From: Holacanthus passer
Lineage: Eukaryota > Chordata > Actinopteri > Pomacanthidae
Assembly (NCBI GenBank): GCA_025331565.1
Contig: JAFREQ010000043.1
Coordinates: 2,356,001 to 2,420,000, forward strand
Direction of reading: 5' to 3'
DNA: 64,000 nucleotides
Both the position numbers and the translations under genes were made by a program. The notes under the pieces were generated by a model, which worked only from the letters and a program-made list of their open reading frames with translations, was not told where the DNA came from and ran no database searches. This document shows positions 60,122-64,000 of this stretch, one piece after another; the stretch's first letter is position 1; each line of letters opens with the position of its first letter.

Positions 60122-60810
60122 TGACGTCACCGGCCTCGATGCCGTTCTTAAGGTTTTGTGCAGACAGACGTCGTAAACGCTCCTTAATTGTGCCTGTGGA
60201 AAAACTGCTGTGGTAAAAGAGGGAAAAAAACAACAGCAGCTATTCATTTATCTGCAGGCGGTGGTCTGGTGGCTTGCATTTGGTCCCCGGGGAGAAGCAT
60301 CTGAGATGATAGATAGTAGAATTGATAGATGGTTAAAAGGAAGGAAAGGTGAAGAAATAATAATAGTAAAGACATAAGACATACATATATATATAAACAG
60401 AGATGAATGAAGGAAGGAGTCATAGACAGAAAGAGTGAGGAAATGAGACAGGAATAAATGAGATGAAAGTTTAATGACGCCAGAGGGGAAATTTGGGGCA
60501 TGGCAGCAGCTCACCGTTGAGTGTAGGTCAGTTACAGACCTGTCTTTCAGTTTAGGATTATGCCTTTAGTTTATCTGTTAATCTGACAACCACACTTCAT
60601 TAAAATGTGATCATTAAAGCCTGCCGTCTGCTAACAAACCATTATTACTCTGTGATAATAAATAAGCTAATAAATCATGCAACTTTGTCCATTACTGGCG
60701 CTGATTTTGTTTTAGTGGAGCAAAGCTTATCCGAGGTCAGTGGTTGAGACTTGTAATGAAGACAAGGAAGCAGCTCATTTCACTTTTTAGCCACACTAGC
60801 GACATAATAT

Positions 60811-60900
60811 TATAAAGAATGTGGTCTAGATCTGCTCTGTATGTAAAGTGCCTTGAGATGTCTTGTGTTGTGATTTGGCTCTGTTGAATTAAATTGAATG
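60811..60900 (+). repeat. LINE/SINE-type 3' tail
   Basis: Contains tggtctagatctgctctgta, tgtaaagtgccttgagatgt and a degenerate aattaaattgaatg end. From memory this is a common fish retroposon tail ending in repeats of aattg. Confidence 0.55.
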
Positions 60901-60989
60901 GCACTTTTGATGGTGAGTCTACCGCTTTGGTCTAGACTGAAAAATCTTAACTATTGGATTGGATTACAAAGATAAAAAAATATATATAT

Positions 60990-61290
60990 GGCTCACATTT
61001 TGTGGTTTTTGAGTGAGACGTCTCAACAACTGTTGGATTGATTGCCATTACAATTAGTTGGCCACTTCAAGTCTGCCTGCAATAACTTTGATGATCCCTT
61101 AACTTTTCATGTACCATCATCAACACTCCAAAATTGTAATTTGTCCAATACTTTAATTTATGACTAAATACTTGAAAAAAGAATGACATTTTCTTCAGTC
61201 TCAGCTGTACTTTATGTTTAGTGCTATTTAGGAAATCTTACCAAGCTAAGATGCTAAACTTTGTACCTGCAAAATAGCCACATGGGAGTC
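60990..61290 (+). repeat. old teleost interspersed repeat
   Basis: Same family as 5557-5905 and 24815-25425. Shared phrases include gtctcaacaactgttggatt, aatttgtccaatacttta, tcagctgtactttatg and aagctaagatgctaaac. Ends approximate. Confidence 0.55.
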
Positions 61291-61648
61291 AACCCTATGT
61301 TCCCCAGGTTTAATTGGCACCTGATGGGAACATGACAAAGGGTCAGCTGCACACTCTTGGTCTTGTAACAGTATTGACAATGTTGGAAAGATAGACAGAT
61401 GGGCAGATATTAGTTTCCAGATCTGCAAGGAAAGAGGAGACAGTCAAGGAAAGATGGAGGTGGCGCAGACATGGAGGAGGCAGGAAGAAAAGAGATGATG
61501 AAAATGAATGTTAAAAATTGTATGACGTAATCGACAATGAAGACATGAGAATATAGGTGAAAAGGGACAAAGGCCTCGTGCCATGAGACAGGGAAGGAAA
61601 GGACAGAGGGACATAAAGTAATTCTCTTCCTTCTTTCTGTCCGTCCAG

Positions 61649-61789
61649 CTGATGACGAAGCATCCAGCGAAACGACTGGGCTGCGGTCCGGAGGGGGAGA
61701 GAGACATCAGGGAGCACAGCTTCTTCCGCTACATGGACTGGGAGAAACTGGAGAACAAGGAGGTGCAGCCGCCGTTCAAACCGAGAGCT
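61649..61789 (+). CDS. prkcb: prkcb exon 16: end of kinase domain and start of AGC C-tail
   Basis: A 141-base exon of 47 codons, about residues 574-620. It reads LMTKHPAKRLGCGPEGERDI, then REHSFFRYMDWEKLENKEVQ and PPFKPRA. It closes the kinase C-lobe (HPAKRLGCGPEGE) and begins the AGC-kinase C-terminal tail (QPPFKP). FFRYMDWEKLE is beta-like. The exon ends in phase 0 at a perfect gtaagt donor. This is the constitutive exon from which vertebrate prkcb splices to the beta-II or beta-I tail. The turn and hydrophobic motifs that complete the kinase are not in the window. Confidence 0.98.
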
Positions 61790-62096
61790 GTAAGTCTGAC
61801 CCCGCTGAGCCCGACTTGACCCCAAATGAGAAAACACAATTCACACGAGGGGCTAATTAGCTCCCAGCACAGCAGAGACCAGGAGTTTAATTCCCGTCAG
61901 TGGTTTAAACTCCTGGTAAAGACGCTGCTTCGAACGACATTTCGTCATGGTTGCAGATTGTTCTCCCTTCTTTCAGCCTAACTTTCCCTCGACACCTATC
62001 TCTCTCCTGTGTCTGTTATCTTACTCATCTTTTCAATGTGATGTTTCTGTCTCCTCCCCTCCTCTGTATGGGACAATGCACAACAGGTAAGTGGGG

Positions 62097-62290
62097 AAAT
62101 GATGATGATTGTTGGCGATGGTGATGAATGTGTGGTGCTGATAATAACACCAGAAATGATGATGGTGGAGATTGTGAAGATGATGATTAGAAGAATGTGG
62201 GTCGGGTGAAGAAGACGGCGACGAACAGAGAAAGACTCTGACGCTGATGAAGATGACATTGGTGACAGCGATAACGACTGTGGTGGTGAT
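62097..62290. repeat. degenerate (GAT)n-rich region
   Basis: Repeated gatgatgat, gatggtgatgaatg and gaagatgatga units over about 190 bases. Non-coding, within intron 16. Confidence 0.75.
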
Positions 62291-62685
62291 GATTTTTAGA
62301 TTTTGGAAGACAGCTTTGAATTCGTTCGATCGGCTTTGGCTGTTGAATTAAACACAAAATCGGCGTCCCCAGTTTGGTGCAGTCGTATTCTTCATGAGTC
62401 GGGGTCAGATTGAGTTTAGAGTGAACCTCGTGGGAGTACGTCCGCACGGCGACCTGGAACAACTGTGTGTTTGTGTTTTTCCTCGCTGTGCTTTTTTTTT
62501 TCCTACGACAAAATTAGTTTGATCATAACTAGAGTCAGAATGATGTCATCTCGTACTAAGAGTCACACACACGCACACACACACACACACTATATGTGCA
62601 CACACTCACACAGCCTTAGGCCAGACTGCTGCTAAAGAGTTTTTCTGAGTTGAGCTTTTTATGCAGCTGTCTCGGCCCGCTGGGG

Positions 62686-62689
<4 letters not shown>

Positions 62690-62728
<39 letters not shown>
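62690..62728. repeat. (GT)n microsatellite
   Basis: A pure GT run of 39 bases followed by cgtg units. A shorter CA run lies at about 62574-62591. Confidence 0.95.
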
Positions 62729-62732
<4 letters not shown>

Positions 62733-63555
62733 CGTGCGTCTGTTTGTATGATCTACATTTCTGCATGTGTGGATGTTGGAGGTCACCATCAGGACCTGGC
62801 TGTGTTTTTAACGCTCAGGTGTGTTTCTGCAGAGTCCTCTGATGCGACTACTAACATATGTTGTCTGATCTCTCCTCCTCTCTTCTCTCCCTCTGTATCG
62901 CTCTCTCCTTTTCCGTTTGATCTCGTCTTTCCGGAGCCTCTTGTCTTTCACCTCTCCGCGCCGTCGCTCGCTATCTCTCTCTCCATCCGTCTTTCTTCTT
63001 CTTCCTTCTGAGAACAAATAAAGGTTTGGTTTTTTTTTTTTTTTTGAAGAGCCATTGTGTTTCTCCTGCATAAAAGTTTAGGGTTTAGTTTGGCGTCTGA
63101 AGGTGGTGCTTTGATCTTTTTTGGTGCTGCGCTATCAGACTCATTCGAGCTGTGTGTGTGTATTGTTTTGAAGTGGGCCTCTTCTATATTTCAGACTCTA
63201 AACCACCTCAAACCATTTTTCTTCAGAGTGGGTATGTGGTGCTGTTTTTGTACAGATGATATGTTATGAAGGATGTTTGATGCTTTGAAAACCCATATCT
63301 GTGATTGCAGTGGCAGCCTCACTTGGGTCAGAAGTTAGTTCCCTAACTGCTTGTGATTATGGTCTGTTTGTGGCGCCTTTGAAGAGTCTGTTTGATGGTT
63401 GATCAGATGAGCTTCCGAATGTGTGTTTGACTGACTGGCCACAGACTGATTCATCTGACAGATAAAGAATGGTCATGCCATTACCTTGGACGTTCATTTA
63501 CAGCTATCTTAATTTATTATTGTTCATCCGTCTGTCCATCAAGCAATCTGTTGTC

Positions 63556-63650
63556 AATCCATCCATCCACCTGAAGACTCCATCCATTCATCCTTCCACC
63601 CATCCATCCATCTGTTCACTGCTGCCACGCATCCACCCATCTGTCCTTAC
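63556..63650. repeat. degenerate (CCAT)n region
   Basis: Units of atccatccatcc with many substitutions. Nothing coding. Confidence 0.75.
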
Positions 63651-64000
63651 ACATTTTTATTTGTCCTTCTCTGTGTGTTCACGGTTTTCTCATGTTCGTT
63701 TCTGTTTATTTGCATGCTCTGGGGCTCAGTCTCAAATGAAACCTGTCCTGGAGTGCACTACCGTTAACAGAAACCCAACAGCATTTATTTTAAACGATAT
63801 AAAAGTTTTAAATCGTACATAAACATCTCGCCTTTTCTTGCATCCTGGAATCTGTAAGACACATAGTTTGTCTCAAATCAAATACAATAAAAGCACATTT
63901 TTTTCTTTAAAGGGGCATTTCATGAAAACTAAATCCATTTAAATCCCTTTCTATTAAAAACAGTATTTAACCTTAGATTTAAATATGATAAAGAAGATGC

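Larger units (their letters stand above)
56525..61648 (+). other. prkcb: prkcb intron 15
   Basis: A 5.1 kb intron from gtgagt to ctgtccgtccag. It is the most microsatellite-rich part of the window: CA (56533-56594), CT (56927-56977), GT (57286-57329), CA (57709-57736, 57867-57902), GT (58058-58089, 58509-58546), mixed CG/TG (59925-60002) and CA (60097-60121). Two old repeat fragments lie at 60811-60900 and 60990-61290. No exon is seen in 58600-59900 or 60200-60800. Confidence 0.92.
61790..64000 (+). other. prkcb: prkcb intron 16 (5' part)
   Basis: Sequence after the last recognised exon. I searched it for the C-terminal exons (frames encoding NFD..FT near the turn motif and FxGFSF/Y near the hydrophobic motif) and saw none, so at least 2.2 kb of this intron is present. 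It holds GAT-rich sequence (about 62097-62290), a GT tract (62690-62728), a T-run (63029-63045) and a degenerate CCAT-rich stretch (about 63556-63650). Confidence 0.85.

Noticed and set aside
15769..61789. Assignment to prkca or prkcg instead of prkcb
   Set aside because: C2 (DLTSRND, SELQK, SQEEGEYFNV), hinge (FDxNGNxDRMKL) and kinase (GKPPFLTQ, TTKTF, WAFG) residues agree with beta where alpha differs. The rest of conventional PKC sequence is shared. PPFDG is alpha-like, but it is a single site.
1..64000. tRNA, rRNA, operon or phage features
   Set aside because: No cloverleaf, rRNA-like or bacterial gene arrangement was recognised. All coding sequence belongs to one intron-containing vertebrate gene.

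Overview
This window is vertebrate genomic DNA, most likely from a ray-finned (probably percomorph) fish. The evidence is GT-AG introns, very dense (CA)n/(GT)n microsatellites, and several interspersed repeat families I recognise from teleost genomes. It lies inside one large gene on the + strand: a conventional protein kinase C of the beta type (prkcb; the window does not tell which teleost copy, a or b). No second gene, RNA gene or bacterial-type feature could be supported.

Fourteen consecutive coding exons were placed by eye between 15769 and 61789. They join in one uninterrupted frame of 1,655 coding bases, about 551 codons of a protein usually near 670 residues. In order they encode the C-terminal half of C1A (15769-15851), C1B (28068-28179 and 29169-29297), the Ca2+-binding C2 domain (37284-37440, 38038-38172, 40175-40271), the V3 hinge and glycine loop (44339-44482), the rest of the kinase core (51051-51224, 52840-52931, 53978-54040, 54839-54977, 55852-55932, 56417-56524), and the end of the kinase plus the start of the AGC C-terminal tail (61649-61789). 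All catalytic and Ca2+-coordinating motifs checked are intact, so this looks like a functional gene. The gene is cut at both sides. Exon 1 and the tiny exon 2 (N-terminus, first half of C1A) were not found in the 15.7 kb before exon 3. The final exon(s), which in vertebrates give the beta-I and beta-II tails, were not found after 61789 and should lie beyond 64000.

Everything else is intron. Intron 2 (1-15768, partial) and intron 3 (15852-28067) hold hAT-like miniature elements, LINE/SINE tails, microsatellites and unremarkable sequence. Introns 4 and 9 each carry a copy of the same internally deleted Tc1/mariner-like element. Introns 7-16 are shorter and strikingly rich in CA, GT, GA and CT tracts.

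The most notable observations concern microsatellites placed directly on splice sites. Intron 13 starts inside a (GT)n tract, so the 5' splice site is itself repeat sequence. Exon 5 has a (TG)10-TTTT-CCAG acceptor closely resembling the well-known CFTR intron 8 arrangement, and a complementary (AC)11 just after its donor. Introns 11 and 15 also begin with CA tracts. These are candidates for repeat-length-dependent splicing, but that is inference from sequence alone.
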